Shown here: one piece after another, positions 1-5,725 of the stretch | How positions within the stretch are numbered: the first letter of the stretch is position 1 | Layout of the letters: each line of letters starts with the position of its first letter | Origin: Candidatus Benthicola azotiphorus | GTDB taxonomy: Bacteria; Gemmatimonadota; Gemmatimonadetes; Palauibacterales; Palauibacteraceae | Assembly (NCBI GenBank): GCA_947581745.1 | Contig: CANPVW010000053.1 | Span: forward strand, 1 to 7,371 | Direction: 5' to 3' | DNA length: 7,371 bases | Notes under the pieces: model-generated | Told to the model about the DNA's origin: nothing | Seen by the model: the letters and a program-made list of their open reading frames with translations, nothing else | Databases searched by the model: none | Translations under genes and position numbers: made by a program

Positions 1-444
1 GCTCGGCTCGAAGGCGCGGCCTCTGCCGAGGCCGCCGTCGAGGGGGCGGACGTGATCAGCTCGGCCACCAATTCGCCGACGCCGGTGTTCGACGGCCGGG
101 CCCTGGCGCCCGGCTCCCACCTGAACGCGATCGGCACCTTCACCCTCGATCGACGGGAGGTCGACCTCGTCACGGTCGAACGGGCGACGGTCTTCGTGGA
201 CCTGGTCGCATCGGCGCTCGAGGAGGCGGGCGAGCTGGTTGCCGCTGTCGACGCGGGCGTCACTCGCCCCGCCGAATGGACGGAGATCGGCCGGGTCGCG
301 GCCGGCCTCGCCCCCGGTCGGACCCGCCTGGACGAGATCACGTTCTTCAAGTCCGTCGGACACGCGGTGCAGGACGTGGTGGCCGCGTCCCGCATCATCA
401 GACGGGCCGCAGAGATGGGCCTCGCCCGGACCGTGGAGCTCTGA
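1..444 (+). CDS. Ornithine cyclodeaminase/mu-crystallin family protein, probable delta1-pyrroline-2-carboxylate reductase (C-terminal part)
   Basis: The reading frame is open from the first base and ends at TGA 442-444, giving 147 visible residues. Family members are usually about 310-330 aa, so the N-terminal half lies outside the window. Family-typical segments are the end of the Rossmann NAD(P)-binding domain (ADVISSATNSPTPVF, then the LAPGSHLNAIGTF stretch) and a C-terminal helix with TFFKSVGHAVQDVVAA. The family includes true ornithine cyclodeaminases, alanine dehydrogenase-like enzymes and NAD(P)H-dependent pyrroline-2-carboxylate reductases (LhpI type). The next gene starts 1 nt after this stop and encodes a probable trans-3-hydroxyproline dehydratase, whose product is pyrroline-2-carboxylate. 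The reductase role, forming L-proline in the cytoplasm, is therefore the best inference. The family call is firm; the substrate rests on context. Promoter and start are not visible. Confidence 0.88.
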   Translation, partial: ARLEGAASAEAAVEGADVISSATNSPTPVFDGRALAPGSHLNAIGTFTLDRREVDLVTVERATVFVDLVASALEEAGELVAAVDAGVTRPAEWTEIGRVAAGLAPGRTRLDEITFFKSVGHAVQDVVAASRIIRRAAEMGLARTVEL

Positions 445-448
445 GTTG
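435..448 (+). promoter_or_regulatory. Ribosome binding site deciding a TTG start for the proline-racemase-family gene
   Basis: GGAG at 435-438 lies 7 nt before TTG 446-448, inside the last codons of the upstream reductase gene. The frame stays open upstream to 239, but the upstream translation is Ser/Arg/Pro-rich out-of-frame reading of the reductase gene. Homology to the family begins only at the GWTRISTIDAHAAGEPLRV segment. TTG 446 gives the expected protein length, and it leaves only base 445 between the previous stop (442-444) and this start. Confidence 0.65.
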
Positions 449-1504
449 GACGCCAGGTTCGAGGTTCCCGCCGGGTGGACCCGTATCTCGACGATCGACG
501 CGCACGCGGCCGGCGAGCCGTTGCGGGTCGTGACCGCAGGGTGGCCGGAGATTCCGGGCGATACGATCCTCGCCAGGCGCCAATACGCGCGGGAGCATCA
601 CGACGACCTGCGTCGTGCCCTGATGTGGGAGCCGCGGGGCCACGCCGACATGTACGGGTGCATACTGATGGGGCCCGCCACGCCCGATGGTGACGTCGGC
701 GTCCTGTTCATGCACAACGAGGGCTTCTCCACGATGTGCGGGCACGGGATCATCGCCCTGGTGACCGTGGGACTCGAGTCGGGCCTGCTGGCCCCGGAGC
801 GCCTGGGGCAGGATGGGACGGGCCGATCAATCGTCCGCATCGACACGCCCGCCGGTCGCGTGACCGCGACGGCCCACCCGGGCGTCGGCGATCAGGCGCG
901 CCGCGTGGAGCACGTGTCCTTCCTGAACGTGCCGTCCTTCGTCCTCGAGCCGGATCTCGAAGTAGATGTGGCCGGATTCGGTCCCGTGCGGTGCGACATA
1001 GCCTTCGGCGGAGCGTTCTACGCCTACGTGGACGCGGCGGACCTCGGGCTCTCCGTCGAGCCGTCGGCCTGCCCCCGCCTCATCGACGCGGGCCGGCGAG
1101 TCAAGTCGGCCGTGATGGAGCAATACGAGATCGTCCATCCGGACGGGGACGAGGACCTCAACTTCCTGTACGGGACCGTCTTCGTGCAGGGAGGCGAGGG
1201 CGGCGCACACAGTCGAAACGTCTGCGTGTTCGCGGACGGGGAAGTCGACCGGAGCCCGACCGGGACCGGGGTCAGCGGGAGGGCGGCGATCCACTATCGC
1301 CGCGGAGAGCTGGGTCGCGGACAGCGGATCTCCATCGAGAGCATCATCGGCACTTCGTTTACGGTCGCGGTCGTGGCCGAGACCGTGGTGGGAGGCATCG
1401 CGGCCATCGTGCCGGAGGTCTCCGGAGCGGCGCACGTCACGGGCCGCCACGAGTTTCTGATCGATCCGGACGATCCGCTGCGCGGCGGCTTCCTGCTGCG
1501 CTGA
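446..1504 (+). CDS. Proline racemase family enzyme, probable trans-3-hydroxy-L-proline dehydratase
   Basis: This 352-aa protein (TTG start) has the length of the proline racemase/hydroxyproline epimerase family. It shows DAHAAGEPLRV at residues 18-28 and the first catalytic cysteine in MCGHG (Cys98). The second catalytic position lies in DRSPTGTG. Racemases and 4-hydroxyproline epimerases have Cys there (SPCGTG), but this protein has Thr272. A Cys/Thr pair is the established signature of trans-3-hydroxy-L-proline dehydratase (human L3HYPDH, LhpH type). That enzyme removes water to give pyrroline-2-carboxylate and does not racemise. The adjoining upstream gene looks like the reductase that would convert this product to L-proline, which supports the call. 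The enzyme is cytoplasmic and needs no cofactor. Transcription with the upstream gene is likely because the genes are 1 nt apart. The remaining alternative is another Cys/Thr member with unknown substrate. Confidence 0.87.
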   Translation: MDARFEVPAGWTRISTIDAHAAGEPLRVVTAGWPEIPGDTILARRQYAREHHDDLRRALMWEPRGHADMYGCILMGPATPDGDVGVLFMHNEGFSTMCGHGIIALVTVGLESGLLAPERLGQDGTGRSIVRIDTPAGRVTATAHPGVGDQARRVEHVSFLNVPSFVLEPDLEVDVAGFGPVRCDIAFGGAFYAYVDAADLGLSVEPSACPRLIDAGRRVKSAVMEQYEIVHPDGDEDLNFLYGTVFVQGGEGGAHSRNVCVFADGEVDRSPTGTGVSGRAAIHYRRGELGRGQRISIESIIGTSFTVAVVAETVVGGIAAIVPEVSGAAHVTGRHEFLIDPDDPLRGGFLLR

Positions 1505-1529
1505 TCCCGGCCGGCTTCCCGGCGGACGG

Positions 1530-2063
1530 TCACGGCTTCGGCTTGTAGCGTCCGTCGAACCTCGTGGTCCAGGTCTGCCCATCGTCCGTCGAGCTGTCCC
1601 AGGTCTGACGCACACCTCCGTCCGGCAGCGGCTCCCAGGTGATGCGATGCAACACGGCCGTTCCATCCTCACCCGGACGGAGTCCCTGCAGGACCATCCT
1701 GCCGTCCACCAGTTGGCCGTCCAGCTCGAGCAGCAGACCGCCGTTGTCGACCCAGGTCTGGTGCCAAGTGTGGTTGGCCGCATCGTAAATGTTGAGGCTC
1801 TTGCCGGAGTAGGGACCGGAGCTCTGCCATTCCTCGAGCAGGACGCATCCGTCCAGAATCGAGGAGATGTGGCTCGTGCCCACCACCTTCTCCTGCGAGT
1901 TGGTGACCTCCCAGGTGCCGAGCCAGAAATCGAACTGGTGATGCGCCTCCGTGGCACAGGGCGCCTGGGGCTGCTGGCCCTGAGCATCTCCCGCAGTCAG
2001 AAGCAGGCCGAGCGCGGCGATCACGCCTGTCCACGCTCGCCGAAACGTTCCGAATCCAGGCAT
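1530..2063 (-). CDS. Secreted small protein of the FDFWLGTW type (DUF1579-like, lipocalin-like fold suspected)
   Basis: This 177-aa protein starts at the ATG complementary to 2061-2063, preceded by GGGAGG about 4 nt away. The N-terminus is a Sec-type signal peptide: Arg8-Arg9, a hydrophobic stretch at about 13-24, and likely cleavage near Ala27-Gln28-Gly29. The mature part begins with a Cys36-containing segment and then FDFWLGTWEV (44-53). Further on it has GCVLLEEW (Cys73), a tryptophan-rich centre (WHQTWVD) and a terminal FDGRY. I recognise this as a common exported family with no established function. The FDFW-G-W opening and alternating strands suggest a small beta-barrel, which is inference. 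Cys36 and Cys73 could form a disulfide in the periplasm. The gene is monocistronic on the minus strand and ends 25 nt from the convergent hydroxyproline gene, so it is probably unrelated to it. Confidence 0.85.
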   Translation of the reverse strand: MPGFGTFRRAWTGVIAALGLLLTAGDAQGQQPQAPCATEAHHQFDFWLGTWEVTNSQEKVVGTSHISSILDGCVLLEEWQSSGPYSGKSLNIYDAANHTWHQTWVDNGGLLLELDGQLVDGRMVLQGLRPGEDGTAVLHRITWEPLPDGGVRQTWDSSTDDGQTWTTRFDGRYKPKP

Positions 2064-2283
2064 TGAACCTCCCAGCGTTGGTATCCTCGCGGCGGTTCAG
2101 CCCCCGACGGGCGCGCATCGCCAGTCGGAGCGTTAAGATATGCAGTTATGCGCGTCCCCGATCCTCGGAGGGGTACATGAGAACGCGTGAGCGCCTGCAA
2201 CAATGTCGTTCCGCCCGTCTTCTGCTGTGAAGACGAGCGATCCCGGCGAGATCTGAATAAAGTCGCCACGAGCGGGTAAACGT
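2064..2283. promoter_or_regulatory. Divergent intergenic region with AT-rich patch and leader hairpin
   Basis: This 220-nt gap separates the minus-strand secreted-protein gene from the plus-strand sigma gene, so it must hold promoters for both. The most AT-rich patch, at about 2132-2150, contains weak -10-like sextamers on either strand, but I see no convincing -35/-10 pair. GAAC at 2181-2184 and TGTCGTT at 2204-2210 have roughly the arrangement of an ECF-type promoter (GAAC box, then a GTC-containing -10), but this is a weak match. No convincing small ORF lies in the gap. Confidence 0.35.
2216..2235 (+). other. Perfect 7-bp inverted repeat in the leader of the sigma factor gene
   Basis: CGTCTTC (2216-2222) pairs perfectly with GAAGACG (2229-2235) around a 6-nt loop, TGCTGT. 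It lies 48 nt before the GTG start of the sigma gene. No T-tract follows, so it does not resemble an intrinsic terminator. It could be an RNA leader hairpin or a dyad operator for a DNA-binding protein. A stem of this size can also occur by chance. Confidence 0.4.
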
Positions 2284-2913
2284 GTGCGGAAGGGAGCCGA
2301 TCGGCGGCCCGTGAACCGGACGAGGACGGAGCTGGAGCGCGAACGAGATGATGGCCCCACGGCCGAAGCCATCCTCGTACGTAGAGCCCGGGCGGGAGAG
2401 ACTGCCGCGTTCGGAGACCTCGTGGCCATCTACATGCAGCGGTGCTACTACGCCGCTCTCGGAATGGTCGGGTCGCCCCAGGATGCGGAGGATCTTTCGC
2501 AGGAGGCTTTTGCCCGTGCGTTCAAGGCTCGGGCCCGTCTCGATCCGGACCGCCCGTTCTACCCGTGGCTGTACCAGATCCTCCGTCGGCTGTGCTACAA
2601 CTTCACGCGCGACACCTCCACGCGGCGCAGGAAGCTGGAACGGGCCGGAAGCTGGCTGGTTGCCGAGGCCACCGTGCGAGCGTCGGTCGACGATCCGGAA
2701 CGGGTGAGAGCGACGGATGAACTGCGCGACGAACTCGAGAGAGCGATCGAAGACCTGCCCCTGGCGCAGAGGGAGGTCTTCGTGTTGAAGGAGTTCGAGG
2801 GGCTCAAGTATCGGGAGATCGCGGAGCTTCTGGATGTGCCGATCGGGACCGTGATGTCTCGACTCTACGCCGCGAGACACAAGCTCGCGGCCCAACTGGA
2901 AGGGCTCGAATGA
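2284..2913 (+). CDS. ECF subfamily RNA polymerase sigma factor (RpoE-like)
   Basis: The protein is 209 aa from GTG 2284. A second in-frame GTG at 2311 would give 200 aa, and neither start has a strong Shine-Dalgarno at good spacing. The usual two-domain sigma layout is clear. Sigma2 spans about 30-112, with the DAEDLSQEAFARAF core-binding segment (67-80) and a PWLYQILRRLCYNFTRD helix that would contact the -10. Sigma4 spans about 148-203, with LPLAQREVFVLKEFEGLKYREIAELL followed by the VPIGTVMSRLYAARHKL helix-turn-helix that would read the -35. There is no C-terminal extension. It directs RNA polymerase to a specific promoter set when its anti-sigma releases it. The downstream gene overlaps by 4 nt and encodes a membrane protein with an anti-sigma-like N-terminus, the classic pairing. 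The regulon and signal cannot be read from the sequence. Confidence 0.95.
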   Translation: MRKGADRRPVNRTRTELERERDDGPTAEAILVRRARAGETAAFGDLVAIYMQRCYYAALGMVGSPQDAEDLSQEAFARAFKARARLDPDRPFYPWLYQILRRLCYNFTRDTSTRRRKLERAGSWLVAEATVRASVDDPERVRATDELRDELERAIEDLPLAQREVFVLKEFEGLKYREIAELLDVPIGTVMSRLYAARHKLAAQLEGLE

Positions 2914-3371
2914 CAGACGAAGCGGGCCCGATCAGTCGGAGCCGTGAGCTCCTGTTGCAGGCGCTCGACGGGGAGTTGGCTCCCGGCGAGCAGGTCGAGC
3001 TGGAGCGACTGCTGTTGGACAATCCGGAGCTGCGTGAAGAGTGGGACCGCTTCTCGAGGCTCAAGGAGGTAACGGGGAACATGAAACTTCGAAATCCGCC
3101 GCAGGAGATGTGGGACGGCTACTGGAACAGCGTCTACGGCCGGTTCGAGCGAGGTATTGCCTGGATTCTGGTGTCGATCGGCGCGATCGTGCTCGGGTCC
3201 TGGGGAGCCTGGTCCGGCGTCCAGGACCTGATGGCGGACGCGGACCTGCCGACGTTCGTGAAGTGGAGCATCCTCGCCCTGATCGTGGGCCTGGTGATGC
3301 TCCTCGTGTCCGTTCTACGGTATCGGATCTTCGTGAGCAGAACCGATCCATACAAGGAGATCGAGCGATGA
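2910..3371 (+). CDS. Two-TM anti-sigma-like protein without zinc ligands
   Basis: This 153-aa protein starts at ATG 2910 within the sigma stop (ATGA overlap), with GGAAGGG at 2898-2904. The N-terminal part (about 12-55) follows the anti-sigma domain pattern: DGELAPGEQVELERLLLDNPELR aligns with the ZAS motif (H-x3-C-x2-C). The three ligand positions are Leu34, Asn38 and Leu41, and the whole protein contains no His or Cys. It is therefore a zinc-independent version. Two hydrophobic segments (about 83-101 and 116-136) enclose a loop of only about 14 residues, and a basic then mixed-charge tail follows. The predicted topology is N-in and C-in, with the anti-sigma domain in the cytoplasm. The role, sequestering the coupled sigma factor, is inferred from position and domain pattern. 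The very short outer loop argues against a large periplasmic sensor domain. Confidence 0.82.
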   Translation: MTDEAGPISRSRELLLQALDGELAPGEQVELERLLLDNPELREEWDRFSRLKEVTGNMKLRNPPQEMWDGYWNSVYGRFERGIAWILVSIGAIVLGSWGAWSGVQDLMADADLPTFVKWSILALIVGLVMLLVSVLRYRIFVSRTDPYKEIER

Positions 3372-3691
3372 TGATCACCCCCTCGGCGACCGTAGCCGGT
3401 CACCGGATCACCAGGACCCTGGGGCTCGTCCGGGGCAACACCATTCGGGCCCGGAACATCGGGCGGGACATCATGGCCGGCCTCCGGAACATCGTAGGTG
3501 GAGAGGTCACGGAGTACACGAAGATGATGGCGGAGTCGAGAGAGCAAGCGCTCGACCGGATGATGGAGGAGGCGGAGCAGATCGGGGCCGACGCGATCGT
3601 GAACGTCCGTTTCGCCACGTCGTACGTGATGGGATCGGCTTCGGAGATCCTGGCGTACGGTGATGCCGTGAACCTCGAGAAGGAATCGTGA
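3368..3691 (+). CDS. YbjQ/UPF0145 family protein
   Basis: At 107 aa this has the standard family length. AAGGAG at 3354-3359 lies 8 nt before ATG 3368, so that start is preferred over the adjacent ATG 3371. The start overlaps the anti-sigma stop by 4 nt. Family features are an N-terminal G-x-x-I-x-x-x-L-G-L-V-x-G strand pattern, the NIGRDIMAGLRNIVGGEVTEYTKMM core (35-59), a long acidic/basic helix of the AREQALDRM type, and GADAIVNVRF (78-87). The family forms small oligomers. It is often labelled 'heavy-metal binding', but this copy has no Cys and a single His, so metal binding is not supported here. Function is unknown. Coupling to a sigma/anti-sigma pair suggests a cytoplasmic role in the same response, which is inference. 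Confidence 0.9.
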   Translation: MMITPSATVAGHRITRTLGLVRGNTIRARNIGRDIMAGLRNIVGGEVTEYTKMMAESREQALDRMMEEAEQIGADAIVNVRFATSYVMGSASEILAYGDAVNLEKES

Positions 3692-3752
3692 AGCGCGGGG
3701 ATCCAGATCGCATTACCGCCCGCGATGGGCACAAACTGAACGGGAGAGTTCG

Positions 3753-4163
3753 ATGGTCGAGCTGATGAAACGCACAGTCGTGGCCGTGCTGTCGATCCTG
3801 GCCTGCACGGCCGCCTTCATGCCTGCACCCGATCTGGTGGCGCAGGAAACCACGTTCACGGGTGACTGGGCCGGCGTGCTGGCGCTTCCGGACGGACGCG
3901 AGATCGAGCTCATCTTCAAGGTGGCCGCGGGAGACGACGGCGCCTTGAGCACCACCCTGGACGTGCCGGGACAGGGAGCGGCGGGCATCGCCTGCACGGA
4001 GACCAGCGTGGACGGAAAGGAGCTGCACATCTCGGGGTGCGAGATCCCGGGCGGCGGCGGTTACGACGGAACCCTGAACGACGAGGGGGGCCTGAGCGGC
4101 CAGTTCAACCAGGCGGGAATGCAGTTCGCGCTGGACCTGGCGCCGGCCGAGGACACCGAATAG
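3753..4163 (+). CDS. Exported stand-alone TGDW-domain protein, paralogous to the N-terminal domain of the next gene
   Basis: This 136-aa protein uses ATG 3753, with GGAG at 3743-3746 spaced 6 nt; ATG 3765 is a weaker alternative. It has a Sec signal peptide (Lys6-Arg7, hydrophobic 8-23, cleavage likely near Val29-Ala30-Gln31). The mature domain carries TGDWAG (36-41), then G-x-L-x-x-TLD-x-P-x-QGA (63-76), and a C-terminal GG-x-Y-x-G-x-L repeat-like strand pattern. The same ordered motifs occur at nearly the same residue numbers in the N-terminal domain of the downstream hydrolase. Cys81 and Cys96 are present only in this copy and could form a disulfide. No catalytic residues are evident. It might bind the same ligand as the fused domain, or modulate the hydrolase. 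Function is unknown. Cys18 in the signal region is a poor lipobox, so a lipoprotein is unlikely. Confidence 0.82.
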   Translation: MVELMKRTVVAVLSILACTAAFMPAPDLVAQETTFTGDWAGVLALPDGREIELIFKVAAGDDGALSTTLDVPGQGAAGIACTETSVDGKELHISGCEIPGGGGYDGTLNDEGGLSGQFNQAGMQFALDLAPAEDTE

Positions 4164-4197
4164 CCGATTGATTCGCCTCAAGGACGGAGCAACTCGT

Positions 4198-4222
4198 GAG
4201 GGGCGCGGTCGCCGCGCCCTTC
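4198..4222 (+). terminator. GC-rich hairpin between the two paralogous genes
   Basis: GGGCGCGG (4201-4208) pairs perfectly with CCGCGCCC (4212-4219) around a TCG loop. The stem extends outward to 4198/4222 with one G-U pair, giving about 11 bp. The following bases include only scattered T residues, so it is terminator-like without a true T-tract. It could end or attenuate transcription after the stand-alone domain gene, lowering expression of the hydrolase, or simply stabilise the mRNA. Confidence 0.45.
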
Positions 4223-4241
4223 GCACTTCATCGGGGGCGCC

Positions 4242-5660
4242 TTGAAACGAGCGGCGGGAATGGCACGCGCGGCGGGGGTCATCGCGGCACTGGGCCTTGT
4301 TGGACCGGGCTTCGCCAGAGGACAGGACACGCCGCAGAGGACGGGATCGACGGGTGATTGGCTCGGAACCCTGAGCGTACCGGGGACGGAGCTGCGCATC
4401 GTGTTCCACATCGAGCTCACGGAAGCCGGTACGCTCGCCGGGACTCTCGACAGCCCGGACCAGGGCGCCTACGGCCTGCGCCTCTCGACCGTGGAAGAGG
4501 ACTCCGACTCCGTCGTGTTCGCGATCGCCTCACTGGGCGGACGCTACACGGGCCGTCTGTCGGAGGACGGGGATGCGATCGCCGGAGAATGGACCCAGGG
4601 AGGCGGGACGTTCCCCCTGCAACTGCGACGCACGGACGCCGGGAGTCTCGCGCCGGTGCGCCCGCAGGAGCCTCGTCCGCCGTTTCCCTACGAGGCCATC
4701 GATGTCGGGTTCGAGAACCCGGAAGCCGGGATCCGGCTCGCCGGCACTCTGACGATTCCGGAGCGCGACGGGCCGCACCCGGCGGTGGTCCTGATCACGG
4801 GATCCGGGCCGCAGGACAGGGACGAGGCCGTATTCGGCCACCGACCGTTCCTCGTGCTGGCCGACCGTCTCACACGGCGCGGAATCGCCGTCCTGAGGTA
4901 CGACGATCGGGGCGTCGGGGAGTCGACGGGGGACTTCGGAACGGCCACCACGCAGGACTTCAGCAGCGACGCCCTCGCAGCTGTCTCGTTCCTGCGCTCA
5001 CGTCCCGAGGTGGATCCGACGCGCATCGGACTGCTGGGCCACAGCGAAGGAGCGATCGTGGCGCCGATCGTCGCCCATCGGAGCGGCGACGTCGCGTTCG
5101 TCGTGCTCCTGGCCGGCACGGGCGTGAACGGCCGGGACCTGCTGATCATGCAGGCGAAGGCGATCAACCGTGCGTCCGGACTCGACGAAACGGCGGTCGA
5201 GCGACGTTCCGAGCTCCAGATACGACTCCTGGACGTCGCCGCGAGCGCCGGGAGCGACAGCGCGGTCTCCGAGCAGGCCCGGGCGATTCTGGCCGCGGAG
5301 GGCGTCACGGGCCAGGCGGCGGAGGGCCAGGTGCGGGCCCTCGTGAGTCCGTGGATGAAGTACTTCCTGATCTACGACCCGCTTCCCGCGCTCCGCGAGC
5401 TGGACGTTCCCGTCCTCGCCCTGAGCGGGGAAAAGGATACGCAGGTCCCGCCGGTCGAGAACCTGGGCGCCGTCGAGCAGGCCCTCCGGGAGGGGGGCAA
5501 CGCCGACGTGACGACCGAGGTCATGCCCGGCCTGAATCATCTGTTCCAGACGGCCGAGACCGGTTCCCCGGCCGAGTACGGGAGCATCGAACAGACGATG
5601 TCACCGGCGGCCCTGGACGTGATCGCCGACTGGATCGCTTCCCGCGCAGGCCTCGAGTGA
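4242..5660 (+). CDS. Exported alpha/beta serine hydrolase with N-terminal TGDW domain
   Basis: The protein is 472 aa from TTG 4242; ATG 4260 (466 aa) is a close alternative, and a TGA at 4197-4199 bars any further upstream start. The signal peptide has Lys-Arg, a hydrophobic stretch at about 11-24, and likely cleavage near Ala25-Arg26-Gly27. The N-terminal beta-type domain (about 36-130, TGDWLG and TLDSPDQGA) matches the previous gene's product. The alpha/beta hydrolase domain (about 150-470) shows ITGSGPQDRD near the oxyanion region and RYDDRGVGEST. The nucleophile elbow is GHSEGA (Ser268), with the acid Asp399 in SGEKDTQVP and the base His433 in GLNHLF. It is probably a periplasmic or secreted esterase or peptidase-like enzyme; the substrate is unknown. 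Proteins of this architecture are common in annotation as 'alpha/beta hydrolase'. The catalytic triad is complete, so activity is expected. Confidence 0.92.
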   Translation: MKRAAGMARAAGVIAALGLVGPGFARGQDTPQRTGSTGDWLGTLSVPGTELRIVFHIELTEAGTLAGTLDSPDQGAYGLRLSTVEEDSDSVVFAIASLGGRYTGRLSEDGDAIAGEWTQGGGTFPLQLRRTDAGSLAPVRPQEPRPPFPYEAIDVGFENPEAGIRLAGTLTIPERDGPHPAVVLITGSGPQDRDEAVFGHRPFLVLADRLTRRGIAVLRYDDRGVGESTGDFGTATTQDFSSDALAAVSFLRSRPEVDPTRIGLLGHSEGAIVAPIVAHRSGDVAFVVLLAGTGVNGRDLLIMQAKAINRASGLDETAVERRSELQIRLLDVAASAGSDSAVSEQARAILAAEGVTGQAAEGQVRALVSPWMKYFLIYDPLPALRELDVPVLALSGEKDTQVPPVENLGAVEQALREGGNADVTTEVMPGLNHLFQTAETGSPAEYGSIEQTMSPAALDVIADWIASRAGLE

Positions 5661-5701
5661 GCTAGCGTCAGGGCCGCCGAACCGCCAACTTCGAGACCTC
5701 G

Positions 5702-5725
5702 GCCGGGGCCTTCACGGGCCCCGGC
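5702..5725 (+). terminator. Perfect 9-bp GC hairpin after the hydrolase gene
   Basis: GCCGGGGCC (5702-5710) pairs perfectly with GGCCCCGGC (5717-5725) around a 6-nt loop, TTCACG. It lies 41 nt after the hydrolase stop and 69 nt before the Kup start. There is no immediate T-run; a loose T-rich stretch appears about 20 nt later. It probably marks the 3' end of the upstream transcript, separating it from the potassium transporter gene. The lack of a U-tract leaves intrinsic termination unproven. Confidence 0.5.

Noticed and set aside
1480..1501. Hairpin in the last codons of the dehydratase gene (9 bp with two G-U pairs)
   Set aside because: It lies within coding sequence, has no T-tract, and is expected by chance in DNA this GC-rich. 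The 25-nt gap to the convergent gene shows no better terminator.
827..1987. 386-codon minus-strand frame spanning the dehydratase 3' end and the secreted-protein gene
   Set aside because: It crosses two well-supported genes and its product is Arg/Ser/Pro-rich with no domain. It is a high-GC shadow.
3753..3820. Lipoprotein signal (Cys18) in the stand-alone TGDW-domain protein
   Set aside because: The residue before the -1 Ala is Leu, which is disfavoured in a lipobox, and hydrophobic sequence continues past the Cys to a better signal peptidase I site near residue 30.
4196..4354. Short plus-strand frame starting at GTG 4196 with a GGAG upstream
   Set aside because: The translation has no recognisable features, overlaps the hydrolase signal peptide in another frame, and runs through the hairpin at 4198-4222.
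4358..5665. 435-codon plus-strand frame inside the hydrolase gene
   Set aside because: Its translation is Arg/Gly/Pro-rich and low in complexity. The overlapping frame has a complete alpha/beta hydrolase triad.
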